A stretch of DNA of 64,000 bases from Affinundibacterium baiyunense (GTDB taxonomy: Bacteria; Pseudomonadota; Gammaproteobacteria; Burkholderiales; Burkholderiaceae_D). The stretch covers positions 1 to 64,000 of the forward strand of contig NZ_JAGSPM010000013.1 in assembly GCF_018139645.1 (NCBI RefSeq). The letters are read 5' to 3'. Every line of letters starts with the position of its first letter. Position 1 is the first letter of the stretch. The notes below the pieces were generated by a model. It did not search any database. It was not told the DNA's origin and saw only the letters and a program-made list of their open reading frames with translations. Of this stretch, positions 1 through 8,010 are shown piece after piece. The translations under genes were made by a program, and so were the position numbers.

Positions 1-79
1 TTAATGCAAGATACCCCAGTGCGCCACTTAAATACTCTTGCACTACACGGTATTTAAACTCTTCTGTATGTTTAGCCAT
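1..79 (-). CDS. IS3-family transposase OrfA, N-terminal fragment cut by the window edge
   Basis: The minus-strand frame starts at an ATG at 79 and runs off the left edge after 26 codons. It begins MAKHTEEFKYRVVQEYLSG, the usual start of the helix-turn-helix OrfA of IS3 (IS150-like) transposases, which binds the terminal repeats and is joined to the DDE subunit by frameshifting. Only the first helix region is visible, so intactness cannot be judged. It starts immediately inside the element end at 87-119. Confidence 0.7.
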   Translation of the reverse strand, partial: MAKHTEEFKYRVVQEYLSGALGYLAL

Positions 80-119
80 TAAAAAACCCCAAAAGTTGGT
101 GTCCAACTTTTGGGGTTCA
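1..119 (-). mobile_element. End of an IS3-family insertion sequence
   Basis: The transposase start at 79 is preceded by a terminal structure: arms CCCCAAAAGTTGG (87-99) and CCAACTTTTGGGG (103-115) form a perfect 13-bp stem with a 3-nt loop, and flanking A/T pairs extend it to 15 bp. Read from the minus strand the element would open with TGAACCCC at 119, matching the 5'-TG...CA-3' ends of IS3 elements. The other end and any target duplication lie outside the window. Base 120 onward is taken as flanking chromosome. Confidence 0.65.
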
Positions 120-272
120 GTTTACTTGTTGGCAGTTTTTTGTTTTTAGGGGAAGCTGCAAGGGCTAGCGAGCTTGGTCTATCGAGAATGACGAAGTTTG
201 TTGAACGCAACAATCCTCGCCACACGCTCGCCTAAAAGCAAGCTAGACACAAGCACACTCGTATCGAGCGAA

Positions 273-596
273 TCAAGCAGCTAAAAATACAGGTGCTTTC
301 GCAGCAACTGGAACGCGCACAGCAGGAATATCTGCCAAATGCGTCGCGCCACTCATTAACTCAGCGATACGATCAGTCAAGGCTGTTTCTTGGGTTGCCA
401 ATTGAAAATGCGCAGGACGTTGCGTTTGCACGATACCCCAACGAACGATAGGGGAGCGGCCACTGCCATCCAATAAAGCATGGTCACGCAACCATTGCTC
501 AAAGAAACGTGTAGGCATATTGCTTTCCACCCAAATCAGATGATCCGATGTCATCAATTTATTGTAGGATGGGCGAACTAAAATTTCGTAGATCAT
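273..596 (-). CDS. Hypothetical protein, 107 aa
   Basis: This is a complete minus-strand frame with a good ribosome binding site (AGGGAG eight bases before the ATG). The product is soluble with no signal peptide or membrane segment. It has a charged, aromatic N-terminal half and an Ala/Pro/Val-rich C-terminus. I do not recognise a family. It lies downstream of the ornithine cyclodeaminase gene on the same strand, but a terminator at 757-795 separates them, so it is probably transcribed on its own. The 153 bases between its stop and the IS3 end show nothing I can name. Confidence 0.55.
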   Translation of the reverse strand: MIYEILVRPSYNKLMTSDHLIWVESNMPTRFFEQWLRDHALLDGSGRSPIVRWGIVQTQRPAHFQLATQETALTDRIAELMSGATHLADIPAVRVPVAAKAPVFLAA

Positions 597-756
597 TTTG
601 ACAACTCCCTAAATGTCTTTGTCTTGTTGGATTCGACAAAGCTGCTGTTAGGCAAAAAACGTGATCGACTTCAGTCCGGTTGACACAAATACTTACAAGT
701 TTCGAGATTTTTTAAAAAATTCGCGATTATTTTTATCGAAATCCACATTTCCATAC

Positions 757-795
757 AAAAAAGGCCTGATTTTTTTCAAATCTAGGCCTTTTATT
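757..795 (-). terminator. Rho-independent terminator of the ornithine cyclodeaminase gene
   Basis: Arms AAAAGGCCTGATTT and AAATCTAGGCCTTTT pair over 14 bp with one bulged base. On the minus strand the stem is followed by a run of T residues. It sits 30 bases beyond the stop codon at 826. Confidence 0.75.
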
Positions 796-825
796 GCTTT
801 TTTGAAGTAACTAAATCACTTCTTC

Positions 826-1956
826 TTATGACACAAATGCTGGGCTTGTACGTGCGACAGGATTGCTTGTTTGAACAGAATTGGCATTATCGCCAATGAA
901 ACCGAACAAGTTCTTAGGATTTTCCATCGCTGGAATTAAGGATAAAGTTTCACTCATGCCCATCTCCACGGCGACATCGCGCATAAAACGCAATGCCGAA
1001 TAGTCTTCTAATGCAAAACCAACGGAGTCAAAAATAGTCACTTGATCCGCACTGCTACGACCCACCACTTTGCCCGACAAAACTGTCCACAATTCAGTGA
1101 CAGGAAAATCCGCTGGCATTTGCTGCATATCGCCTTCAATACGCGATTGCGGCTCAAATTCGCAGAAAACTGGTCCCATGCGCAATACATCTGCGTGTAA
1201 TTCTGTCTTACCTGGGCAATCACCGCCAACGCCATTAATATGCATGCCTGGCTCGACCATATCGGGAGTGATGATCGTCGCATTGGTTTTATCTGCGGTC
1301 ACCGTGGTAATAATATCCACGCCTTTCACCGCTTCTTTAGTGCTAGCAAAACGTTTTGTTTGCAAACCCATTTTGCGCAAATTCGCTTCTAATTTATCCG
1401 TCGCGGCAGTATCAATATCAAACAAATGGAACATTTCGACACCAAGCAAATGGTGGAAAGCTAATGCTTGAAAATCGCTCTGTGCACCATTACCAATGAT
1501 CGCCATCGTTTTGCAATTGTCTCTTGCTAATGCGCGAGCTGCTACCGCAGACATAGCGGCTGTGCGGATAGCGGTTGTCAAAGTCAATTCGCTGACCAAT
1601 TCAGGCACGCCTGTTTCGACATCCGCCAAAACACCAAATGCCATCACCGTTGGTAAATTAAAACGGTAATTACTTGGGTGCCCATTTACATATTTAAATG
1701 CATACGATTTGTCGTCAGCAATTGGCATTAACTCGATGACGCCAACGTCTGAATGGTTCGCGACACGCGCACATTTGTCGAAAGAATTCCAACGTAAAAA
1801 ATCTTGGTTGATGTAAGAGGCTACGCCGGTAATACAAGCGCCGATGCCGCGCTTTTGAATGATTTCTGCCACGCGTTCAGCGCTTAAATATTGCGTCACG
1901 GCGCGACGTGGCGTCACGACTTGTTGGGATTGTGTAGTGTGGTTTGGGTTACTCAT
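826..1956 (-). CDS. Ornithine cyclodeaminase
   Basis: The 376-aa product belongs to the ornithine cyclodeaminase/mu-crystallin family, NAD-dependent enzymes that convert L-ornithine to L-proline and ammonia in the cytosol. Visible marks are the N-terminal substrate lobe with FKYVNGHP and LPTV near residues 88-103, the dinucleotide-binding turn IIGNGAQSDFQ near 153-163, and the conserved GVGGDCPGKTEL near 242-253. Its length is slightly above the usual 350 residues because of an N-terminal tail. A Lrp/AsnC regulator is divergent across a 200-bp region with dyad symmetry, the usual arrangement for amino-acid-responsive control of ornithine or arginine catabolism. It ends at a clear terminator. 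Ornithine cyclodeaminase is the best fit; other family members such as alanine dehydrogenase cannot be excluded from sequence alone. Confidence 0.9.
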   Translation of the reverse strand: MSNPNHTTQSQQVVTPRRAVTQYLSAERVAEIIQKRGIGACITGVASYINQDFLRWNSFDKCARVANHSDVGVIELMPIADDKSYAFKYVNGHPSNYRFNLPTVMAFGVLADVETGVPELVSELTLTTAIRTAAMSAVAARALARDNCKTMAIIGNGAQSDFQALAFHHLLGVEMFHLFDIDTAATDKLEANLRKMGLQTKRFASTKEAVKGVDIITTVTADKTNATIITPDMVEPGMHINGVGGDCPGKTELHADVLRMGPVFCEFEPQSRIEGDMQQMPADFPVTELWTVLSGKVVGRSSADQVTIFDSVGFALEDYSALRFMRDVAVEMGMSETLSLIPAMENPKNLFGFIGDNANSVQTSNPVARTSPAFVS

Positions 1957-1986
1957 GTCGGTCTCCGTTTATTTGGTTTACTAATG

Positions 1987-2109
1987 AGAACTTGCGTAAA
2001 ATTTCTACAACCAGCCGAGAGAAAACTAAGCACTTCACCGTTAAAAATAAGGACAATTATTTTCGGTGAATCTCGCTGCAACAACTTTGCGTAAGTTCTT
2101 AAAAATTTT
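1987..2109. promoter_or_regulatory. Divergent regulatory region with nested dyads
   Basis: This lies between the ornithine cyclodeaminase gene and its divergent Lrp-type regulator. The outer arms AGAACTTGCGTAAA (1987-2000) and TTTGCGTAAGTTCT (2096-2109) are inverted copies matching at 12 of 14 positions. Nearly co-centred inside is a second dyad, TTCACCG...AAAATAA (2034-2050) against TTATTTTCGGTGAA (2057-2070), with a 6-nt centre and a 3-nt bulge. Lrp/AsnC proteins bind as octamers to several spaced sites, so these are plausible operator half-sites. That is inference. Confidence 0.45.
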
Positions 2110-2156
2110 GATAGAAGCATCTTACGGGATGTCGCTGTTAAACAGAATCAGCAGAA

Positions 2157-2651
2157 ATGTACCAAATTCATCAAATTTCTGCCAAAATGACAGCATTATT
2201 TGACGAAATGAATAAAATGGACGCACTAGATCAACAACTCATCAGCTTGTTACGCACCGATGCGCGGATGAGCATCGCCACCCTCGCACACAAGCTCAAA
2301 GTATCACGCGGTACGATTACAAATCGCATTACCAAGCTCGAAGACGATGGCATCATCGTCGGCTATACGGTACGCCTCCGTCCCGATGCTCAACAAAACG
2401 AAATTCATGCATGGATTAGCATCGCCGTCGAAGGGAATGAAACCCGCGCGGTTATCGCTTCCTTACTAGGCGAACCGGGCATAGAAGAAATTCACGACAC
2501 AAATGGTCGCTGGGATTTATTAGCCAGCCTTCGCGCAGCTAATTTGTCTGAACTATCATCCGTGTTGGAAAGAATACGTTTGATTAAAGCCATACAAAAT
2601 ACCGAGACCAGTATTCATTTGCAGACTTATCGTACTTCTAGCAAGACATAA
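2157..2651 (+). CDS. Lrp/AsnC family transcriptional regulator
   Basis: The product has an N-terminal winged helix-turn-helix (LDQQLISLLRTDARMSIATLA then KVSRGTITNRITKLEDDGII) and a C-terminal RAM/ligand domain beginning near GYTVRLRPD. The family senses amino acids and controls neighbouring catabolic genes; here the target is most likely the divergent ornithine cyclodeaminase gene. The start is uncertain. The open frame begins at 2157, but family members usually begin close to MDALDQ, which would favour the ATG codons at 2208 or 2217. None of the three has a good ribosome binding site. Confidence 0.85.
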   Translation: MYQIHQISAKMTALFDEMNKMDALDQQLISLLRTDARMSIATLAHKLKVSRGTITNRITKLEDDGIIVGYTVRLRPDAQQNEIHAWISIAVEGNETRAVIASLLGEPGIEEIHDTNGRWDLLASLRAANLSELSSVLERIRLIKAIQNTETSIHLQTYRTSSKT

Positions 2652-2848
2652 AATAAGTTCATCACAAACTATCTATCCAAACAAATTCAGCACTTCAGAT
2701 ATTGCAAAAGATAATCACAAAAATCCCTAGTTTATTAAACAAGCGCAGCACTTAGGCACAATTTCTGCTTTAGCCCAAACTGAAATAATGCACTTGAACT
2801 CAACACACGAGTTTCTATGCATAAGAAAAATAAACTTAGGGATGAATG

Positions 2849-3268
2849 ATGAACTTCTTCAAAAGACTTTTAGGCATCGATAAGAATGCCGATAAAAAAT
2901 CTTCACTCAAGCAAACACCAGAAATCAAAGCCGCACAAGAACGTATCAAAGCGCGACAAGAGAAAGAAGCGAAGGCAGTAAGTGAAAAACAAAGACAAGA
3001 GCGCGTGCTTAAAACACAGAGTGTATCGGCACGCGCTTCGCATCATCAATCCGTATCAGCCCAAGAAGAGTTGCGCCGCTTAGAAAGAAGAGCGCAACAA
3101 CATCATCAGGACAAACTACAAGCCAATAGCGGCATAATGGCAAATAGCAAAATGGATTTGTGGATGAACAGCATCGCACCAGAAGATCCGCCTGATACCA
3201 TCGCACCACACCTACGCATCCCCGATACCGTCTTTAATGTAGAGACGAATAAATTCGAAAAATCCTGA
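2849..3268 (+). CDS. Hypothetical charged coiled-coil protein, 139 aa
   Basis: The start at 2849 is preferred over the ATG at 2846 because AGGG lies seven bases upstream. The product begins MNFFKRLLGID, continues as a Lys/Glu/Gln/Arg-rich helical stretch (about residues 20-95) with coiled-coil character, and ends in a Pro-rich tail. There are no membrane segments. The short hydrophobic-basic N-terminus could be an amphipathic membrane-targeting helix. I do not recognise a family. It stands alone, about 200 bases after the Lrp gene. Confidence 0.5.
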   Translation: MNFFKRLLGIDKNADKKSSLKQTPEIKAAQERIKARQEKEAKAVSEKQRQERVLKTQSVSARASHHQSVSAQEELRRLERRAQQHHQDKLQANSGIMANSKMDLWMNSIAPEDPPDTIAPHLRIPDTVFNVETNKFEKS

Positions 3269-3545
3269 TTACATGTAAATTCGCGCAACGTTTTACAGGT
3301 GATTAGCGCTTGAATAGTTTCGACCGTTAGCGTTCCATCTAGCTATTTTGCAAGTCAACTAAGCATGCAGCAAAACAACACGATCACCAATCGTCGTACG
3401 TGTCACATCCTCGTCATCAAAACTTGAAACAATCAGTAGCAATTTGGGTTCGGCAATGACGCACCTATCGAAGGTACTTTTTTGCATACTTAATTAAAGT
3501 ACTTGCCCGCATTTTCATTTCATTTTTAATTTACGAAGGATCTTC

Positions 3546-5198
3546 ATGTTGAAATCTGGCCGACGCCATTTAATGGCATCTCTCATCATTCCTATCTCTA
3601 TCTTAAGCGGCTGTGGCGGCAGTAACGATGACATCAAAGAGACCACCACTCCGGTTGCTCCAACGCCAGTCAGCATGACATTAGAGAAAATCGGCAGCTA
3701 CGATGGTGTCGCACTTGGTGCTGCGGAGATCACTGCGTTTGATTCTGCCAGCAAGCGACTCTTTGTTGTGAATGGTGCCAATGGTTCTGTTGATGTGCTC
3801 GACTTAACTAACCCAACTGCACCGAAATTAATTAGCACCATCAACGTCAGCAGCCTTGGCGGCGGCGTCAACAGTGTGGCGGTTCATGATGGCTTAGTCG
3901 CACTCGCAATCGAAGCAAAACAAAAAACTTCACCTGGTGTAGTCGCCTTTTACAACGCAGCGGATTTGAAACTGTTGCACTCCGTCACAGTCGGTGCTTT
4001 GCCCGACATGCTGACTTTCACCTCCGATGGAAAAAGCTTATTGGTCGCCAATGAAGGAGAACCGAATAGCTATGGCCTAGCCGACTCGGTTGATCCAGAA
4101 GGTTCGGTCAGCGTGATCACGGTCAATCGCAGCGGAACTTCAACTGTCAGCACAGCAGACTTCAAAGCCTATATTGGCAAAGAAGCCGAGCTTCGCAGCA
4201 GTGGCGTACGCATCTACGGTCCTGGCGCGAATGCGGCGCAAGATTTAGAACCTGAATACATCGCCATCAGTGCGGATAACAAAACAGCGTATGTGACACT
4301 GCAAGAAAATAATGCGATTGCGATCGTCGATATCGCCACGGCAAAAGTCACCGCAATCAAGCCATTGGGATTTAAAAATCATAATGTCTCTGGCGCTGGT
4401 TTAGATGCGAGTGATGAAGATGGCGGTACCAACACCAATAGCGGAACGCCTGCAATTAAAATTGTTCCGCAACCAGTAAAAGGCATGTATTTACCTGACG
4501 CGATTGCGCGCTACACCATCAATGGCAGCACTTACTTGATTACCGCGAATGAAGGTGATGCACGCGCTGATTGGCCCGGATTTAATGAAGAAACGCGAGT
4601 AGCCACGCATTGCAAATTGGGTTTAGATCCCGCACTATTCGGCAGCGATGCAGCTAACTTGTTATTTGATTCCAACCTCGGACGCTTGCGTATCACCACG
4701 ACGCCAAATGGTGGCAGCGCAGGTAAAAATGCAGCCGGACTCTGTACCGATTTATACGCGTTTGGCGCACGCTCATTCTCGATCTGGTCTAGCGACATCG
4801 TGCGTGTTTACGATTCTGGCGATGAACTGGAGCAACGTACCAAAGCGCTTAACAATGTCGCCTTCAATGCCAGCCATGACAACAATACACTTGATGGACG
4901 CAGCGCCAGCAAAGGCCCTGAACCTGAAGGCGTGGTAGTCGGTACTTTTGGCAATAAGACTTATGCCTTTATCGGTATGGAACGTGTTGGCGGTGTGATC
5001 GTGTATGACGTCAGCAATCCAAGCGCACCTAGTTATGTAACCTACCTCAATACGCGCAATGCACTGACAGGTGATCGCGGTCCAGAAGGTTTAACTTTGA
5101 TCGCCGCAGACAAGTCACCGAACAGCAAACCCTTGCTCATTGTTGGCAATGAAGTCAGTGGTACCACTGCGGTCTATCAATTGAATTTGACTTACTAA
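3546..5198 (+). CDS. Choice-of-anchor I family beta-propeller lipoprotein
   Basis: This 550-aa exported protein has an N-terminal lipobox (ISILSGC near residue 22), followed by a Ser/Thr/Pro linker and a long YVTN-like beta-propeller. Repeating elements include VDVLDLTNPTAP, GALPDMLTFTSDGKSLLVANEGEPN, PEYIAISADNKTAYVTLQENNAIAIVDI and YLITANEGDAR. These match the family annotated as choice-of-anchor I or, loosely, alkaline-phosphatase-like proteins. The start has a good AAGGAT site. It stands alone and is convergent with the EAL gene. No catalytic role can be assigned. Confidence 0.8.
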   Translation: MLKSGRRHLMASLIIPISILSGCGGSNDDIKETTTPVAPTPVSMTLEKIGSYDGVALGAAEITAFDSASKRLFVVNGANGSVDVLDLTNPTAPKLISTINVSSLGGGVNSVAVHDGLVALAIEAKQKTSPGVVAFYNAADLKLLHSVTVGALPDMLTFTSDGKSLLVANEGEPNSYGLADSVDPEGSVSVITVNRSGTSTVSTADFKAYIGKEAELRSSGVRIYGPGANAAQDLEPEYIAISADNKTAYVTLQENNAIAIVDIATAKVTAIKPLGFKNHNVSGAGLDASDEDGGTNTNSGTPAIKIVPQPVKGMYLPDAIARYTINGSTYLITANEGDARADWPGFNEETRVATHCKLGLDPALFGSDAANLLFDSNLGRLRITTTPNGGSAGKNAAGLCTDLYAFGARSFSIWSSDIVRVYDSGDELEQRTKALNNVAFNASHDNNTLDGRSASKGPEPEGVVVGTFGNKTYAFIGMERVGGVIVYDVSNPSAPSYVTYLNTRNALTGDRGPEGLTLIAADKSPNSKPLLIVGNEVSGTTAVYQLNLTY

Positions 5199-5264
5199 CT
5201 TTGTGACTATCTTGCGACGAATTAAGAGCGCAAAGAGTATAAACAGATAGTTATTGTGGATATA

Positions 5265-5315
5265 GAATCAGCGTAGATTGAAGTAAGAAATTCTAGCGAC
5301 AATCTACGCTGATTC
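5265..5315. repeat. Perfect 16-bp inverted repeat between convergent genes
   Basis: GAATCAGCGTAGATTG (5265-5280) is repeated as its exact reverse complement at 5300-5315, with a 19-nt centre. It lies between the convergent lipoprotein and EAL genes. There is no T-run on either strand, so it is not a classical intrinsic terminator, though it may act as a bidirectional stem-loop. Confidence 0.7.
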
Positions 5316-5340
5316 GCCCTATATTAGACCGACAACCAGC

Positions 5341-6147
5341 TTATTCCCACGCAGATGCGGGGATCTCTCCCAAGCCTTTAAAAACAGGCTTACTAAACCA
5401 GTAGCCCTGCATCAACTTGATGCCAATCGAAAATAGAAAATCACGCTCGGCGCGTGTTTCTATGCCTTCTGCCAAAATCTGAATATCCAATTCTCGGCAA
5501 ATTGTAGCGATCCCTCTTACAATCGCTTGACGTGCTTTATCGGTATCAATACCACGCACCAAATCCATATCAATCTTAATGATCTCGGGCTGATATTCTG
5601 ACAGCAAATTTAAGCCCGCATAACCAGCACCAAAGTCGTCGATCGCGGTTCTAAAACCGAAATTGCGATACTGTCTAAAGATATTCACCAAATGTGGTCG
5701 ATCTTGTACACGCTCGCCTTCGGTTACTTCAAAAATGATTTTCTCAATCGGGAAGTTATGTTCACGCGCAGCCTCGAAAGTGGTTCGAATACACACTTCT
5801 GGTTTGTATACAGCATTAGGTAAGAAATTGATCGACAAAAATTCTTGCATACCCAAGCGCGCCGCCCCCTGCACTGCTTTTACTCGACACAATTGATCAA
5901 ACTGGTAACGGTTACCATCGTTCACCTGCGCCAAAATACTCGCAGCGGATTCGCCATTGGGTCCACGTACCAAAGCCTCGTGGGCAAAAATAGCTCGCGA
6001 GGCAAAATCGACGATAGGCTGGTAGGCAAATTCAATCTCTATCTCAAACTGACTATCACTTCGGCAACCAGCACAGGCCTCGCTTGTCGCGCGCGATTCA
6101 GCATCGTCAGCACCTTGTAAAAATACGGGAATTGTTGGATTGGTCAT
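5341..6147 (-). CDS. EAL-domain cyclic-di-GMP phosphodiesterase
   Basis: The 268-aa cytosolic protein is a single EAL domain after a short N-terminal segment with a CxxC pair (residues 25-28). Catalytic motifs appear intact: HEALVRG near 56, SINFLPN near 115, EVTEGE near 153, IDDFGAGYAGL near 177, IKIDMDLVRG near 201 and ILAEGIET near 234. Hydrolysis of c-di-GMP to pGpG is therefore expected. The sequence style resembles EAL domains of blue-light (BLUF-EAL) proteins, but no sensor domain is present. The CxxC pair could be a metal or redox site; that is speculation. Confidence 0.9.
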   Translation of the reverse strand: MTNPTIPVFLQGADDAESRATSEACAGCRSDSQFEIEIEFAYQPIVDFASRAIFAHEALVRGPNGESAASILAQVNDGNRYQFDQLCRVKAVQGAARLGMQEFLSINFLPNAVYKPEVCIRTTFEAAREHNFPIEKIIFEVTEGERVQDRPHLVNIFRQYRNFGFRTAIDDFGAGYAGLNLLSEYQPEIIKIDMDLVRGIDTDKARQAIVRGIATICRELDIQILAEGIETRAERDFLFSIGIKLMQGYWFSKPVFKGLGEIPASAWE

Positions 6148-6322
6148 ATCGATCTAGATGTGCGCTACCTCATACATTAGTTCGATCAACTATATGTCAA
6201 TGCTGAGGCTCAAATCAAGCGTAATTTTGGTTTTTGAAAAATACAGAAATGACATAGTGAGCGAAGTCGTTTAAACATAAAAATTTAAAAAAATGCTGTC
6301 TCACAAAATACCAACAACCATC

Positions 6323-7051
6323 TCAATCAGCATTTTTATCCAATTTTAAAATTCGAGAAACATGTTCTTTGTATACGCGACCAACCGGAATGAGCGTGGC
6401 ACCTAGTTCTATTTCATTTGCACTAATTAAGCTAATCGCATGATGAGCGATGATATAAGAACGATGTACGCGACTAAATTTATCCTTCGGCAAGATCTTT
6501 TCGAAATCCGAGATTTTCATCTGACTAAGGATATGCCCATCGGCATGATAGACCGAAGTGAAGTTGCCATTCGCTTTAATATAAATAAGCGCATCGAGTG
6601 CGACCTGATGCTGCTTTTTGTCGTCCTTGATGAAAATATGTTTTGCCATAGACGATGAGACGCCCGACTGCGCTTGCAGCAGCGCGGCTTTCTTGGCGAT
6701 ATCTTTTTCTACCTTTTCAATCGCATGGGAAAAACGCTGTAAATTAAATGGCTTCAACAGATAATCGGTGATCGCATATTCATAGCTTTCTAAAGCGTAA
6801 TCCTTATGCGCAGAAATCACGATGACGTGTGGCGGATCGACCAGACTTTGTAAAAATTCAAAACCGCTCTGCGCAGGCATTTGAACATCCAAAAAAATCA
6901 AATCGACTTTTTGCATATCCAGTAAAGTTTGCGCATCCTTGGCACGAAATGCGCTACCGACAAAGTGCAAGCTTCCCAACGAATCGGCAAATTGCCGAAT
7001 CAATGTATGCACAATAGGTTCATCATCGATAATCAGATAATTTAAAGCCAT
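6323..7051 (-). CDS. LytTR-family response regulator
   Basis: The 242-aa product has an N-terminal receiver domain (acidic pair DDE at residues 9-11, phospho-acceptor Asp55 in LIFLDVQMP, conserved Lys in LLKPFN) followed by a C-terminal LytTR DNA-binding domain from about residue 140 (LIYIKANGNFTSVYHADG, FSRVHRSYII). LytTR domains bind pairs of short direct repeats. The histidine kinase lies 46 bases upstream in the same operon. A 21-bp-spaced direct repeat in the divergent promoter region at 7899-7930 is a likely target. Confidence 0.92.
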   Translation of the reverse strand: MALNYLIIDDEPIVHTLIRQFADSLGSLHFVGSAFRAKDAQTLLDMQKVDLIFLDVQMPAQSGFEFLQSLVDPPHVIVISAHKDYALESYEYAITDYLLKPFNLQRFSHAIEKVEKDIAKKAALLQAQSGVSSSMAKHIFIKDDKKQHQVALDALIYIKANGNFTSVYHADGHILSQMKISDFEKILPKDKFSRVHRSYIIAHHAISLISANEIELGATLIPVGRVYKEHVSRILKLDKNAD

Positions 7052-7097
7052 AGTCGTTCTTTTGTAGTCGCTATTTTTAATTCGCTAACTGAAGTTG

Positions 7098-7877
7098 CTA
7101 ACTTAAGTCAATATTCACTTCGGCTCGGTAATGGTCACCGCTAATCTCGGTACGATACTCATGCTTATTTGGAAATAACAAAGCAAGCCGGCGCTTTACA
7201 TTCTCAGTACCTAAGCCACCTTGCCCACGTTGTCGTTTATTTTTCTCAAGCACCTGCGCATCAAAATTATTTTCTATCGTAAATGAAATCGACTTCGCAT
7301 TCGTGCGTAAGCTAAATTCAATGAAAGGATCAAGGCTCAAGGTCTCCACACCATGCTTAAACGCATTCTCCAATAAATTAATAAACAATAGGGGCGGTAT
7401 CCGTTGTTCAGGGTTTTCTATCTGTTGATCAAAACGAATCGCAATTCTATGCTGCTGACGAATTTGATTGAGCTCGATAAAATTTTCGAGATAGGCAATT
7501 TCTTCTTTCACGCTCACGCTATCTTTGCGTCCATCATAAATCGTAAAGCGCATCATTTGCGCCAACTTATGGATCACTTCTGGTGCAAGATCCGATTTGG
7601 CAATCGCCAAGCCATACAAGTTATTCAATGTATTGAAAAAGAAATGCGGATTAATTTGACTCTTCAATAAATTCAATTCAGCCTTCAGGGTTTCTTGCTG
7701 TAAATGATCGATAACTTGCGCTTGCTTGTATTTATCGACGATCAAATAAACGATGGGAATCATCAATGATAGCGTCACAAACACCATCAACAAATCGGCA
7801 TTATTGAGACGATAGATTGCATACAAAAGAGCGGCATAAATGCCACTCGCAATACTAATTTTGATGAGCGTTTTCAA
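7098..7877 (-). CDS. LytS/YehU-type sensor histidine kinase
   Basis: The 259-aa protein starts with two hydrophobic helices (about residues 7-25 and 28-48) and a short coiled linker. Next comes the His_kinase core with the phospho-acceptor His78 in SQINPHFFFNTLNNLYGL, then an ATPase region with PPLLFINLLENAFKHG and RGQGGLGTENVKRRL. There is no separate extracellular sensor domain, so the signal is probably sensed in the membrane or by a partner protein. It is transcribed with the LytTR regulator and is divergent from the ABC transporter genes. Confidence 0.92.
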   Translation of the reverse strand: MKTLIKISIASGIYAALLYAIYRLNNADLLMVFVTLSLMIPIVYLIVDKYKQAQVIDHLQQETLKAELNLLKSQINPHFFFNTLNNLYGLAIAKSDLAPEVIHKLAQMMRFTIYDGRKDSVSVKEEIAYLENFIELNQIRQQHRIAIRFDQQIENPEQRIPPLLFINLLENAFKHGVETLSLDPFIEFSLRTNAKSISFTIENNFDAQVLEKNKRQRGQGGLGTENVKRRLALLFPNKHEYRTEISGDHYRAEVNIDLS

Positions 7878-7898
7878 GGATCTACAGTGGTGAATTGG

Positions 7899-7930
7899 TT
7901 GTTCGACATGGTTTAAGCGTCGTTCGTCAT
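7899..7930. promoter_or_regulatory. Probable LytTR binding site
   Basis: TTGTTCGACAT (7899-7909) and TCGTTCGTCAT (7920-7930) are direct repeats matching at 9 of 11 positions and spaced exactly 21 bp, two helical turns. LytTR regulators are known to bind two roughly 9-bp direct repeats separated by about 12 bp. The pair lies between the kinase start and the ABC operon. A TATGAT -10 candidate is at 7960-7965 without a recognisable -35, as expected for an activated promoter. The assignment is inference. Confidence 0.5.
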
Positions 7931-8010
7931 TGCGCTATTTATTTTTATTTTACTAGCAGTATGATGAAATTGATCAATACTTTTTGTGCCACCAGCAGGA
8001 ATTTCTAATT

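Noticed and set aside
3474..3502. GTACTTT/AAAGTAC hairpin upstream of the beta-propeller lipoprotein gene
   Set aside because: The arms are only 7 bp in AT-rich DNA and there is no T-run; too weak to call.
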